From Aphodosoma sp051870875 (GTDB lineage Bacteria; Bacteroidota; Bacteroidia; Bacteroidales; Paludibacteraceae), in NCBI GenBank assembly GCA_051870875.1, contig JBJECG010000036.1, positions 1 through 36,811 of the forward strand: a stretch of 36,811 bases of DNA, in the 5' to 3' direction. The notes under the pieces were generated by a model. That model was given only the letters and a program-made list of their open reading frames with translations. It was not told where the DNA came from and ran no database searches. A program made the position numbers and the translations under genes. Shown here piece after piece: positions 14,672 through 23,567 of the stretch. Every line of letters starts with the position of its first letter. Position 1 is the first letter of the stretch.

Positions 14672-17503
14672 TTGTTCACCGTGAAAGATTCCGATTCCAG
14701 TCAGAATATCTCGATAAAGAACGCCCGTGTACACAACCTCAAAGGCATTGATGTGGAAATACCTCGGGGCAAGATGGTGGTCATCACCGGATTGTCTGGT
14801 TCGGGAAAGTCATCGCTTGCGTTCGATACGCTTTATGCCGAAGGCCAGCGACGCTATGTGGAGTCCCTGTCGAGCTATGTCCGCCAGTTCCTCGGCCGCA
14901 ACAACAAGCCCGAAGTCGATTTTATCGGAGGCATCCCCCCTGCCATTGCCATTGAGCAGAAAGTCATCAACAACAACCCCCGTTCTACCGTCGGCACAAC
15001 CACCGAAATTTATGAATATCTCAAGCTCCTCTTCGCTCGTATAGGTCGTACTTTTTCGCCCGTATCCGGCATCGAAGTGCGCCATCATACTGTTGATGAT
15101 GTTGTCAGCCATATAGCAGCTTTGCCGGAAGGCACTGCCGTGCTGCTTCTTGTCGACATACCGCTAAGGGACATTGACGGCGATGCAGCACTCATTGCAA
15201 AGTTCAATACTCTTATTTCACAGGGTTTCAACCGCATTATGGTCAACGGCGAAATCGTCCGCCTGGCAGATGCCGTCGAAGGCGGCATTCATGTCGCCGG
15301 GATCAAGTCGCTGTACATCATTATCGACCGTGTATCAGCCTCAGCAGACAAGTCGCTGCGTAACCGTCTGTACGACTCTGTCGGAACGGCATTTTACGAA
15401 GGTCATGACCATTGCCTTGTAGCTCGGGCCGGCGAAAATGGCGGGTGGAGCTTTACCGGGTTTTCCAAGGCGTTTGAAGCTGACGGCATGAAGTTCTCCG
15501 AACCTACCGACCGCATGTTCGCTTTCAACAGCCCTGCCGGCGCCTGCCCTCGGTGCGAGGGTTTTGGCAAAATACTCGGTATCGACCCCGATTTGGTCAT
15601 CCCGGACCGCTCGCTTTCCGTTTACGACGATGCGGTTGTACCATGGCGCGGTACCGTCGGAGGAAAGGCAAAGTCCGATCTGATTCTGAATGCCGGAAAA
15701 TTCCATTTCCCGATACACAAACCGTATTACAGCCTCACACCTCAACAGCAGCTGCTGCTCTGGACGGGTAACCGCTATTTTCAGGGGCTGGACGATTTCT
15801 TCCGCGAAGTCGAGTCGCAGCAATACAAGATACAGTATCGGGTTATGTTGGCCCGTTACAGGGGCAAGACGGTCTGCCCCGACTGTCATGGCACACGCCT
15901 TCGCCCCGAAGCCTCTTATGTAAAGGTCGGAGGCAAAAGCATTACCGACCTTGTCGATATGCCGGTATGCCGGCTTTACGATTTTTTCAGCAGCCTGGTG
16001 TTGACCGATGTCGAGCGGCAGACCGCAAGTCGCATCATGCGTGAAATCATGTCGCGCTTGGAGTATCTGATGGATGTCGGACTCGGTTATCTTACGCTCA
16101 ATCGCCAGAGCAACACCCTTTCCGGAGGTGAAAGCCAGCGTATCAATCTCGCCACTTCGCTCGGATCCGCGCTCGTCGGATCTCTTTATATACTCGACGA
16201 ACCGAGTATCGGGCTGCACCCGCGCGACACCCGCCGTCTCATACATGTGCTGCATTCGTTGCGCGATTTGGGGAATACCGTCGTGGTTGTCGAACACGAT
16301 GAGGAGATAATGCGCGCTGCCGACCACATTGTCGACATCGGCCCCGAGGCCGGACGGCGGGGGGGCGAAGTAGTCTTTTCCGCACCTGTGGCGGAACTGG
16401 AAAATTTGTCTGGCATCAGTTCATATACGCTCGATTATCTCACACATCGCCGTGAGATCAAGGTGCCGCCGTCACGCCGCAAGTCGTCAAACTACATCCA
16501 GATTGCTGGCATCACTCAGAACAACTTGAAGAACATCACCGTCCGTTTCCCTCTCGGAGTGATGATTGCCGTTACAGGAGTGTCTGGATCTGGCAAGAGC
16601 AGCCTGGTGCGCGATGTCCTGTATAATGCCCTCTGTTCTTATTTCGGCCGTCCTGTCAACGAAAAAGTCCATTACGGTCAGATATCTGGCAGTCTTCACC
16701 TTGTAAAGAATGTCGAGATTGTCGACCAGAATCCAATCGGCAAATCAAGCCGGTCAAATCCGGTAACATATATCAAGGCTTACGATGATATCCGCAAGCT
16801 GTTTGCCGACTTGCAACTGTCCAAACAGATGGGATATACTCCGGCTTACTTCTCTTTCAACGTCGACGGCGGACGGTGTCCCGTATGCCTGGGCGAAGGT
16901 ACTGTCACTGTCCCGATGCAGTTCATGGCCGATATGGTGCTGCCTTGCGAGGCTTGTCATGGTACGCGCTTCCGTAAGGAGATCCTCGAAGTCCGGTTTC
17001 ATGGCCGGAATATATATGATATACTTGAAATGACCGTAAATCAGGCTATTGACTTCTTTTCTCAATACCCTGATGCCACTACGCGGCGCATAGTGCAACG
17101 TCTGCGCCCGTTACAGGATGTCGGCATCGGCTATATACGCCTCGGCCAAAGCTCCGATACTCTCTCCGGCGGTGAAAGCCAGCGCGTCAAGCTCGCCAGT
17201 TTCCTTGCTGCCGAGAGTGCTGAACACACTTTCTTCATTTTCGACGAACCTACCACAGGTCTGCATACTCACGATATCAACACACTTATGAAAGCTCTTG
17301 ATGCCTTGATACAGCGCGGACATACAGTCCTCGTCATCGAGCACAACATGGATGTGGTCAAATGTGCCGACTATGTCATCGACATCGGTCCCGAAGGCGG
17401 CGAGCGCGGCGGTGAAGTCATCGCCGTAGGCACTCCCGAAAAAGTAGCCGCCCACCCAACCTCCTACACCGCCCGGGCTCTCGTACCTCTCCTGAAAAAA
17501 TGA
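14672..17503 (+). CDS. uvrA: UvrA excinuclease subunit, form without zinc module 1
   Basis: UvrA is the DNA-damage sensor ATPase of nucleotide excision repair. At 943 residues it has both ABC halves: Walker A GLSGSGKSS (40-48) and GVSGSGKSS (636-644), signatures TLSGGESQR (482-490 and 830-838), and Walker B regions LYILDEP and FFIFDEP. Zinc ligands remain as C292/C295 with C402/C405 and, in the second half, C736/C739 with C759/C762. The module 1 positions in the UvrB-binding domain are lost: FCPxCG reads FSPVSG (128-133), and the partner CPxC before FAFNSPAGACPRC is absent. This seems typical of a Bacteroidota UvrA group. No ATG is available: a stop lies at 14660-14662, so it starts at TTG 14672 or GTG 14681. 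Confidence 0.93.
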   Translation: MFTVKDSDSSQNISIKNARVHNLKGIDVEIPRGKMVVITGLSGSGKSSLAFDTLYAEGQRRYVESLSSYVRQFLGRNNKPEVDFIGGIPPAIAIEQKVINNNPRSTVGTTTEIYEYLKLLFARIGRTFSPVSGIEVRHHTVDDVVSHIAALPEGTAVLLLVDIPLRDIDGDAALIAKFNTLISQGFNRIMVNGEIVRLADAVEGGIHVAGIKSLYIIIDRVSASADKSLRNRLYDSVGTAFYEGHDHCLVARAGENGGWSFTGFSKAFEADGMKFSEPTDRMFAFNSPAGACPRCEGFGKILGIDPDLVIPDRSLSVYDDAVVPWRGTVGGKAKSDLILNAGKFHFPIHKPYYSLTPQQQLLLWTGNRYFQGLDDFFREVESQQYKIQYRVMLARYRGKTVCPDCHGTRLRPEASYVKVGGKSITDLVDMPVCRLYDFFSSLVLTDVERQTASRIMREIMSRLEYLMDVGLGYLTLNRQSNTLSGGESQRINLATSLGSALVGSLYILDEPSIGLHPRDTRRLIHVLHSLRDLGNTVVVVEHDEEIMRAADHIVDIGPEAGRRGGEVVFSAPVAELENLSGISSYTLDYLTHRREIKVPPSRRKSSNYIQIAGITQNNLKNITVRFPLGVMIAVTGVSGSGKSSLVRDVLYNALCSYFGRPVNEKVHYGQISGSLHLVKNVEIVDQNPIGKSSRSNPVTYIKAYDDIRKLFADLQLSKQMGYTPAYFSFNVDGGRCPVCLGEGTVTVPMQFMADMVLPCEACHGTRFRKEILEVRFHGRNIYDILEMTVNQAIDFFSQYPDATTRRIVQRLRPLQDVGIGYIRLGQSSDTLSGGESQRVKLASFLAAESAEHTFFIFDEPTTGLHTHDINTLMKALDALIQRGHTVLVIEHNMDVVKCADYVIDIGPEGGERGGEVIAVGTPEKVAAHPTSYTARALVPLLKK

Positions 17504-17538
17504 CATCTCTGATTTGACCGGTTTCAATTGTGTACTGA

Positions 17539-17603
17539 CCGGAGGATTGATGCTCCGGCTTGATTAAGTGACTCGCGGAAATTAGTTCCGAAATTCTTTT
17601 TGC
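17539..17603 (+). terminator. uvrA 3' hairpins and solo repeat element
   Basis: A 6-bp stem CCGGAG/CTCCGG (17539-17544 with 17553-17558) is followed at once by a second hairpin, CGGAA-ATTAG-TTCCG (17576-17590), then AAATTCTTTTTGC. The second hairpin lies in a copy of the repeated element (CTTGATTAAGTGACTCGC at 17559-17576) also seen before yfhO. Together they probably end uvrA transcription; only the second has a T-run. Confidence 0.5.
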
Positions 17604-17711
17604 AGTGCGGGAATTGTTGCTGTCGGATGTACAAATAACATGCGTTTGTGGACAATACGTACGGTTGATCGCTTTGGAAAAGCCTGTGGAGTGCGCATCC
17701 GAATGACACAT

Positions 17712-17743
17712 TTTGTGTAATTAAAATGAAATTATTACCTTTG
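17712..17743 (+). promoter_or_regulatory. Promoter of ffh
   Basis: A perfect TTTG (17712-17715), 20 bases, then a perfect TACCTTTG (17736-17743). It lies 49 bases before the ffh ATG and is the best promoter match in the window. Confidence 0.8.
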
Positions 17744-17792
17744 TATCCCACAACAGGCCATTGACTAAACAAAAACAAAACCATATAACTAT

Positions 17793-19115
17793 ATGTTTGA
17801 ATCTCTAAGTGAACGCCTCGAACGCTCGTTCAAAATACTTAAAGGCCAGGGTAAAATCACTGAAATCAACGTTGCCGAAACCCTCAAGGATGTGCGTAAG
17901 GCTCTTCTCGATGCCGATGTCAACTATCGTGTCGCAAAGCAGTTTACAGATGAAGTGAAACAGAAGGCTCTCGGTCAGGACGTCCTTTTGGCCGTACGTC
18001 CGCAAGAGTTGATGGTCAAGATTGTACACGATGAACTGGCGCGCCTCATGGGTGGCGAAAATGTCGGAATAAACCTCAAGGAGAAACCCACGGTCATCCT
18101 TATGAGCGGTCTGCAAGGCTCCGGTAAAACCACTTTTTCCGGCAAACTTGCCAATATGTTGCGTTCCAGGCAGGGCAAAAACCCCCTCCTCGTGGCGTGC
18201 GACGTCTACCGGCCTGCCGCTATAGAGCAATTGAACATACTCGGTCAGCAGATTAACGTTCCTGTATATTCCGAACCTGACAACAAAAACCCGATCGCCA
18301 TAGCCGAACATGCCATTGTCCAGGCTAAAAAGGACGGCCGCGATGTTGTGATTGTCGACACCGCAGGCCGTCTTGCCGTCGACGAACAAATGATGAATGA
18401 GATAGCTGCTATCAAGGCTGCCGTCCGTCCGCAGGAAATTCTGTTCGTCGTCGACTCAATGACTGGGCAGGACGCTGTCAACACCGCCAAAGAGTTCAAT
18501 GACCGCCTCGACTTTACTGGTGTCGTCCTCACCAAACTGGATGGCGATACACGTGGCGGCGCAGCCCTGTCTATACGCTCTGTAGTCGAAAAACCAATCA
18601 AGTTCGTCGGTACGGGTGAAAAAATGGAAGCGGTAGACCTTTTCCATCCTGCCCGCATGGCTGACCGTATACTTGGCATGGGTGACATAGTTTCGCTTGT
18701 CGAACGTGCACAGGAACAGTTCGATGAGGAGGAAGCTCGTAAACTTTCCAGAAAAATTGCCAAAAACCAGTTCGATTTCAATGACTTCTTTGCCCAAATA
18801 CAGCAAATCAAGAAAATGGGTAATATCAAGGACCTTGCTTCCATGATTCCTGGCGTGGGAAAAGCAATCAAGGACATCGACATCGACGACAATTCATTCA
18901 AGTCCGTTGAAGCCATTATCTGTTCCATGACAAACGAAGAACGTACCAACCCTTCTGTTATAAATGGCTCCCGTAAGAACCGCATTGCACGTGGCTCCGG
19001 TTGTTCTGTCGTTGAAATCAACCGGCTGCTCAAGCAGTTCTCCGACATGCAGAAGATGATGCGTATGGTACAGAAAGGCAATATCAGGCCAAACCGTGGC
19101 ATACATCGCCGGTAA
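17793..19115 (+). CDS. ffh: Signal recognition particle protein Ffh (SRP54)
   Basis: Ffh binds 4.5S RNA and signal sequences of nascent membrane proteins, and delivers ribosomes to FtsY. The 440-residue protein has the N helical bundle (1-90) and the G domain with P-loop GLQGSGKTT (106-114), CDVYRPAAIEQL, DTAGRL (189-194) and TKLDGDTRGGA (247-257). The methionine-rich M domain (about 300-440) carries SRKNRIARGSG for RNA binding and FSDMQKMMRM. It has a strong promoter of its own. The epimerase gene begins 12 bases after its stop, so the glycan genes downstream may be read from the ffh promoter. The 4.5S RNA gene is not seen here. Confidence 0.97.
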   Translation: MFESLSERLERSFKILKGQGKITEINVAETLKDVRKALLDADVNYRVAKQFTDEVKQKALGQDVLLAVRPQELMVKIVHDELARLMGGENVGINLKEKPTVILMSGLQGSGKTTFSGKLANMLRSRQGKNPLLVACDVYRPAAIEQLNILGQQINVPVYSEPDNKNPIAIAEHAIVQAKKDGRDVVIVDTAGRLAVDEQMMNEIAAIKAAVRPQEILFVVDSMTGQDAVNTAKEFNDRLDFTGVVLTKLDGDTRGGAALSIRSVVEKPIKFVGTGEKMEAVDLFHPARMADRILGMGDIVSLVERAQEQFDEEEARKLSRKIAKNQFDFNDFFAQIQQIKKMGNIKDLASMIPGVGKAIKDIDIDDNSFKSVEAIICSMTNEERTNPSVINGSRKNRIARGSGCSVVEINRLLKQFSDMQKMMRMVQKGNIRPNRGIHRR

Positions 19116-19127
19116 ATCACATCCTTT

Positions 19128-20048
19128 ATGCGCGTACTCATTACAGGCTCGACAGGTTATATCGGACGGCGTGTGGTCGCCGCCATCATTGGCTCGTTGC
19201 CGGATGTCAGCATACTTGCCCTGTGCCGCGATGTGGACAAGGCTGATGCTGTCTGTAACTCCGCCCGTTGCCGTAATCTTCCTGTTCGGGAAATGTACGA
19301 TGCCGTTGCCGGATTCCGTCCCGAAATGGTACTGCATTTGGCCGCATTGTCCACAAGCCGCGATGACACCGGCATCATAGATGATCTTGTCGACAGCAAC
19401 ATTACGTTTGGGGTGAAGCTCCTCGACGCCGTTTCCGCTGCCGGGTCTCTCCGTCTTTTTGTCAATGTCGGCTCGTTTGCCGAATACCGGCTCGGTATTG
19501 GCGGCGGATTGGACGATGCCTATCTCTACACGGCCACTAAAAGTGCTTTCCGCCATTTCGTCGGTTACTACGCCTCCAAGTGCGGGTTCCGTTACCTCAC
19601 CGCCGTGCCTTATACCGTATACGGCGGTGACGATACGGCAAAGAAGCTGATGGATTATATGGTCGAAAGTATCGGTGCTGACATACCGGTCAAAATGACG
19701 CCGGGGCATCAGATCCTCGATTTTATCCATGTCGACGACATAGTTCGCTTTTTCGTTGAAACGGTCCGCACCGCATCCCTCTCTTCAGGCATCAGTGCCA
19801 TGCCTCAGGGGCTTGACTTCCATCTCGGTACCGGTGTCGGTACCGAAGTGCGCCGGCTTGCCGACATCATTGCCTGCAAAACCGGACGGCGTCTCAATAT
19901 AGAGTGGGGCGGACGCGAATACCGGCCGCTGGACGTGATGCACGCCGTCGCTCCTGTCGGATCTAACGACAAAACTATTGATTGGTATCCGCAGATTTCG
20001 CTTTCCGAAGGTATTGACCGTCTGTTGTACAATCATATTGGAAAATGA
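19128..20048 (+). CDS. NAD-dependent epimerase/dehydratase (extended SDR)
   Basis: A 306-residue extended short-chain dehydrogenase of the kind acting on nucleotide sugars. It has the Rossmann glycine motif GSTGYIG (7-13), the NAD-binding LHLAALS (69-75), the catalytic S116 in VNVGSFAEY and YTATK with Y134 and K138. A C-terminal substrate domain contains ILDFIHVDDIVRFF. The precise reaction cannot be told; CDP-abequose synthase-like reductases and UDP-sugar 4-epimerases are both possible. It starts 12 bases after ffh and precedes yfhO and a glycosyltransferase, which fits work on a surface glycan. Confidence 0.85.
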   Translation: MRVLITGSTGYIGRRVVAAIIGSLPDVSILALCRDVDKADAVCNSARCRNLPVREMYDAVAGFRPEMVLHLAALSTSRDDTGIIDDLVDSNITFGVKLLDAVSAAGSLRLFVNVGSFAEYRLGIGGGLDDAYLYTATKSAFRHFVGYYASKCGFRYLTAVPYTVYGGDDTAKKLMDYMVESIGADIPVKMTPGHQILDFIHVDDIVRFFVETVRTASLSSGISAMPQGLDFHLGTGVGTEVRRLADIIACKTGRRLNIEWGGREYRPLDVMHAVAPVGSNDKTIDWYPQISLSEGIDRLLYNHIGK

Positions 20049-20053
20049 TCTTG

Positions 20054-20123
20054 ATAAGTAACTCGCAAAAATTTGCAGCTACTTGGATATAATGAAACAA
20101 ACTAATTTTTGTGTGTTACTTAT
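20054..20123 (+). promoter_or_regulatory. Inverted-arm leader before yfhO that can cover its start codon
   Basis: The arm ATAAGTAACTCGCAAAAATT (20054-20073) can pair with AATTTTTGTGTGTTACTTAT (20104-20123) over 20 positions: 18 Watson-Crick pairs, one G-U, one mismatch. The base of the stem includes the first two bases of the yfhO ATG at 20122. The left arm can instead form a local hairpin: AAGTA (20056-20060) with TACTT (20080-20084), and GCAA (20065-20068) with TTGC (20073-20076). The two folds exclude each other. The element recurs before the DUF4831 gene and, as one arm, before ffh. Confidence 0.6.
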
Positions 20124-22545
20124 GAAACGTTTCCTGAAAAAAACTCTTCCTCATATAGCGGCCATTGCTGTGTTTTATGTCGTGACGGTTGCTTATTTTT
20201 CGCCTGTTTTCTTTGAAGACAAGTCTCTGCGCCAAGGCGATATAGTCAGTTCGTTAGGTTGGGGGCACGATATCAGAGAGCATCTCGATTCCACTGGCGA
20301 ATACTCTTTCTGGTCGAATGCCATGTTTGGAGGTATGCCTTCTGTCACTGTCTACCCTGTGCCGACCAACAACGTGTTCGACAAGTTCCGTGATGTCGTT
20401 TTAGGTTTCCTCCCCAGACACACGGCCGGAGTATTTTTCGTGTATATGCTTGGATTTTACTTGTTCATGCTTTCATTGGGTTGTTCATCATGGCTCTCTG
20501 TCATAGGAGCTGTCGGTTATGCCCTCTGTTCCTACAATCTGATTATCATCGATGCCGGACATGTCAACAAGGGTTATGTCATGGCTACCGTCGCCCCTGT
20601 CCTCGGCGGCATCATCCTCACTTATCGTAAGAAATATCTTGCAGGCATAGCCCTTACTCTTGTCGCCACCGGCATGAATGTCTATTGGAATCACCAGCAG
20701 ATCACATACTATCTCCTTATAGCCATTGCCGCTCTGGCAGTCACATATTTCATATACGCTTTGCGCCGGCATGCCTTGGCCGACTATTTCAGAGCCAGTG
20801 CCGTCCTTGTGGTTGTGGCTCTTCTGGCGGTAGCTCCGGCTGTCGACAGGCTGTTGCCTGTTATGGATTTTTCCAGGGAATCCATGCGTGGCGGTGCCGT
20901 GCTGAAAGATGATGCCGGCGGCAGGGAGAATGCCGGCCTTGACATCGGTTACGCATACCAGTGGAGTTATGGCAAGGCCGAAACCATGACTTTGCTTATC
21001 CCCAATTTCAATGGCGCAAGTTCACATTATAATATAGGGCGGGAGTCCGAAACTTTCGAGGCCCTCCGTCATACCGGTCAGGGTGCGCAGTTTGTCCGTC
21101 AGGCTCCCATGTATTGGGGGGACCAGCCTTTCACTTCCGGTCCGGTATATATAGGGGCGGTATTCTGCTTCTTGTTTTTGTTGGGTATGATCGTCTGCCG
21201 GGGGCCTGAACGCTGGTGGATGTTGGCGGCATGTGTCATTACTGTCATTATGAGTTGGGGCCGGCATTTCCCGCTGGTCAACGACTGGCTTTTCTACCAT
21301 CTGCCTCTTTATAGCAAGTTCCGCACTCCGTCCATGGCGCTTGTCATTCCGTCGGTGTTGATGGTGGCTCTTGGTATTATGGCTGTGAAAAAAGTCATTG
21401 AGACCGATGATAGGCGGACTTTGCTCATCCCTCTCTATATATCGGCCGGCGTTACTGCCGGCATCTGTCTGCTGTTTGCCGTTTTTGGCGGATCCATGTT
21501 TGATTTCCGCGCTGCTACCGATGCGCAGCTCCCCGAATGGTTGCATTCTGCCCTGGTTGCTGACCGTCGGCACATGCTTGTCTCAGATGCCTGGCGTTCG
21601 TTTGGCTTTATTGCCGCAGCTTTTGCCGTATTGTTCGTTTATATACGCAAACCGTTCAATGTCAACCTGCTCTATGCTGCCGTTGCTGTTTTGGTGGTAG
21701 CCGACCTTTGGCCTGTCGACAAGCGTTTCCTCAATGACGGCAATTTTGTCCCCGACCGTAAGGCTCAGGCAATCGAGGCTTCTGCAATCGACCGTGCCAT
21801 CCTTCAGGACTCCGACCCTGACTATCGTGTACTGAATCTGACTGTCAATACTTTCAACGAATCGTTCACATCTTACTTCCATAAGTCGGTAGGCGGCTAT
21901 AGCCCTGCTAAACTCCGCCGTTATCAGGATATAATCGACCATCATTTGAGCCAGCGCATCAATCCGGCCGTCATCAATATGTTGAATACCAAATACATTA
22001 TCCTCAACGGCCAGCAGGGCCCTGGTGTCCGGCAGAATCCCGGCGCCCTTGGTCATGCCTGGTTTGTAGATGAAGTGGTTTTCACTGATTCTCCCGATGA
22101 GGAAATTGCAGCCCTCAACGATTTCAATCCAGGCAAAACGGCCTTTGTCGAACGCACTTGGAAAGACTGCCTGTCTTCCGGCTTTCAGCTTTCCGGCCGC
22201 GATTCTCTTGCTGTCATTCAGTTGACAGACTACCGCTCTCCTGGCAATATCTTCTACCGGACATCATCTGCTACGCCCCAGCTGGCAGTATTTTCTGAGG
22301 TTTATTACAAGACCTGGAAAGTGTTTGTCGATGGCGGTGAAGTCCCGCTGCTCCGTGCCGACTATATCTTGCGTGCCTTGGAGATACCTGCCGGTGAACA
22401 CACTGTAGAGTTCCGGTGTGTCGATGATCTCTATCTGGCAGCACATACTTGGTCGCTGGTTGCCTCTGTCATGGTAGTTGCTTTGCTGCTGGCCGTTGCC
22501 GCGTTGGCTGCATATCGCGGATTCAGGAAACTCCCTCAAGCATGA
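20122..22545 (+). CDS. YfhO family multi-pass membrane protein
   Basis: An 807-residue inner-membrane protein. I choose the ATG at 20122, which gives MKRFLKKTLPHIAAIAVFYV, a basic start before the first membrane helix; TTG 20083 and ATG 20092 lie in the repeat leader. About a dozen hydrophobic helices fill residues 10-490. They are followed by a soluble extracytoplasmic domain (about 510-770) and a last helix near the end (SLVASVMVVALLLAVAALAAY). YfhO proteins are GT-C-like and implicated in glycosylation of teichoic acid or lipids in Firmicutes; the Bacteroidota role is unknown. The loop FGGMPSVTVYPVPTNN fits the family. The next gene overlaps its stop by ATGA, so the two are translationally coupled. 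Confidence 0.88.
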   Translation: MKRFLKKTLPHIAAIAVFYVVTVAYFSPVFFEDKSLRQGDIVSSLGWGHDIREHLDSTGEYSFWSNAMFGGMPSVTVYPVPTNNVFDKFRDVVLGFLPRHTAGVFFVYMLGFYLFMLSLGCSSWLSVIGAVGYALCSYNLIIIDAGHVNKGYVMATVAPVLGGIILTYRKKYLAGIALTLVATGMNVYWNHQQITYYLLIAIAALAVTYFIYALRRHALADYFRASAVLVVVALLAVAPAVDRLLPVMDFSRESMRGGAVLKDDAGGRENAGLDIGYAYQWSYGKAETMTLLIPNFNGASSHYNIGRESETFEALRHTGQGAQFVRQAPMYWGDQPFTSGPVYIGAVFCFLFLLGMIVCRGPERWWMLAACVITVIMSWGRHFPLVNDWLFYHLPLYSKFRTPSMALVIPSVLMVALGIMAVKKVIETDDRRTLLIPLYISAGVTAGICLLFAVFGGSMFDFRAATDAQLPEWLHSALVADRRHMLVSDAWRSFGFIAAAFAVLFVYIRKPFNVNLLYAAVAVLVVADLWPVDKRFLNDGNFVPDRKAQAIEASAIDRAILQDSDPDYRVLNLTVNTFNESFTSYFHKSVGGYSPAKLRRYQDIIDHHLSQRINPAVINMLNTKYIILNGQQGPGVRQNPGALGHAWFVDEVVFTDSPDEEIAALNDFNPGKTAFVERTWKDCLSSGFQLSGRDSLAVIQLTDYRSPGNIFYRTSSATPQLAVFSEVYYKTWKVFVDGGEVPLLRADYILRALEIPAGEHTVEFRCVDDLYLAAHTWSLVASVMVVALLLAVAALAAYRGFRKLPQA

Positions 22546-23549
22546 CAGCTCCGCTTGTATCGATAATCGTGCCGGTTTACCGGGCCATGCCGTTTTTGCC
22601 GAAGTGCCTTGACAGCCTTTTGCTTCAGTCGGTTATTGACAGGATGGAGATTATCTGTGTCGACGATTGTGGCGGCGATGGCAGTGCCGGATATATCAGG
22701 TCTGTACAGGAGCGGCGTGGCGACGGCGTTGTCCGTCTCTTCTCCATGCCTCAAAACATGGGAGCTGCTGCTGCCCGCAATTTCGGATTGGGCAAAGCTC
22801 GTGGCAGATATGTCGGTTTTGTCGATGCCGATGACTGGTGTGAACATGATATGTACGGGCATCTCCTTGATGCTCTTGAATCTTATGATGCTGAATGGGC
22901 TTATTGCAGGGCGCAGAAAGATTTCGCCGGCGGCAGATGCCGTGTGTTTGTACAGCCAGGCATCACCGGCGGTTTGCTGTCCGATTCCGACCGTCGGCTG
23001 TTGCTCACACGGGGAATTGCATATTTTACCACCGGACTGTATAGCCGTAAGTTCCTTGCTGATCATGGTATCATGTTTCCCGACGGCAAGTTCTCGGAGG
23101 ACAGTTATTTCTGGTGGACGGTTTTGATGCATTCTCACCGGCTGGCTGTAGTGGATAGGGTAGGGTATCATTATGTCGTTCAGAATGACAGTGTATCCCG
23201 TCGTCCTGATCCTGATAAAGCCGTTCTGAAACAGTCTGTCTATTCTTCTCTTGTTAGCTATTTACGCAGCAATGGCCTTTATTATTCATTTGCTGCCGAG
23301 ATAGACTACCTGTATATAAAGAAAGGTCTGCTTATTCCGCTTCTCGTTCAGGCAATCAATCAGCCTGATACTTTCCCTGCCGTTGCCTGCCGTATTTTTG
23401 CCCAGGCTGTATCCGATGGCATTTCCATATCCGGAAATCCGTATTTCCGATCCGATTTCCGCTCCAGGATGCTCTATCTCGCCTTTTCCCGTTTCCCGGC
23501 ATGTTTCTCCCGGTTGCTCCGTCTCAAATTCCGTCAGGATCCTTTTTAG
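22542..23549 (+). CDS. Family 2 glycosyltransferase
   Basis: A 335-residue GT-A glycosyltransferase. The start is the ATG at 22542, within the ATGA that ends yfhO; the frame extends upstream only inside yfhO. The GT2 core opens with PLVSIIVPVYRAMPFLPKC, has the nucleotide-binding VDD at 40-42, NMGAAAARNFGL (72-83) and the DxD motif D95-A-D97 in GFVDADDW. FSEDSYFWW near residue 185 is the usual acceptor-side acidic motif. It has no membrane helices, so it acts on the cytoplasmic face. With the upstream epimerase and YfhO it probably builds or modifies a surface glycan; donor and acceptor are unknown. Confidence 0.9.
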   Translation: MTAPLVSIIVPVYRAMPFLPKCLDSLLLQSVIDRMEIICVDDCGGDGSAGYIRSVQERRGDGVVRLFSMPQNMGAAAARNFGLGKARGRYVGFVDADDWCEHDMYGHLLDALESYDAEWAYCRAQKDFAGGRCRVFVQPGITGGLLSDSDRRLLLTRGIAYFTTGLYSRKFLADHGIMFPDGKFSEDSYFWWTVLMHSHRLAVVDRVGYHYVVQNDSVSRRPDPDKAVLKQSVYSSLVSYLRSNGLYYSFAAEIDYLYIKKGLLIPLLVQAINQPDTFPAVACRIFAQAVSDGISISGNPYFRSDFRSRMLYLAFSRFPACFSRLLRLKFRQDPF

Positions 23550-23567
23550 TCGCTGTCCTGTTTTTTT
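23535..23567 (+). terminator. Probable terminator of the yfhO-glycosyltransferase operon
   Basis: CAGGA (23535-23539) pairs with TCCTG (23556-23560) and is followed by seven T (23561-23567). The stop codon of the glycosyltransferase is inside the loop. The stem is short. Confidence 0.4.

Noticed and set aside
15341..16327. 328-codon frame on the minus strand across uvrA
   Set aside because: Antisense to conserved UvrA motifs; no signal, domain or promoter.
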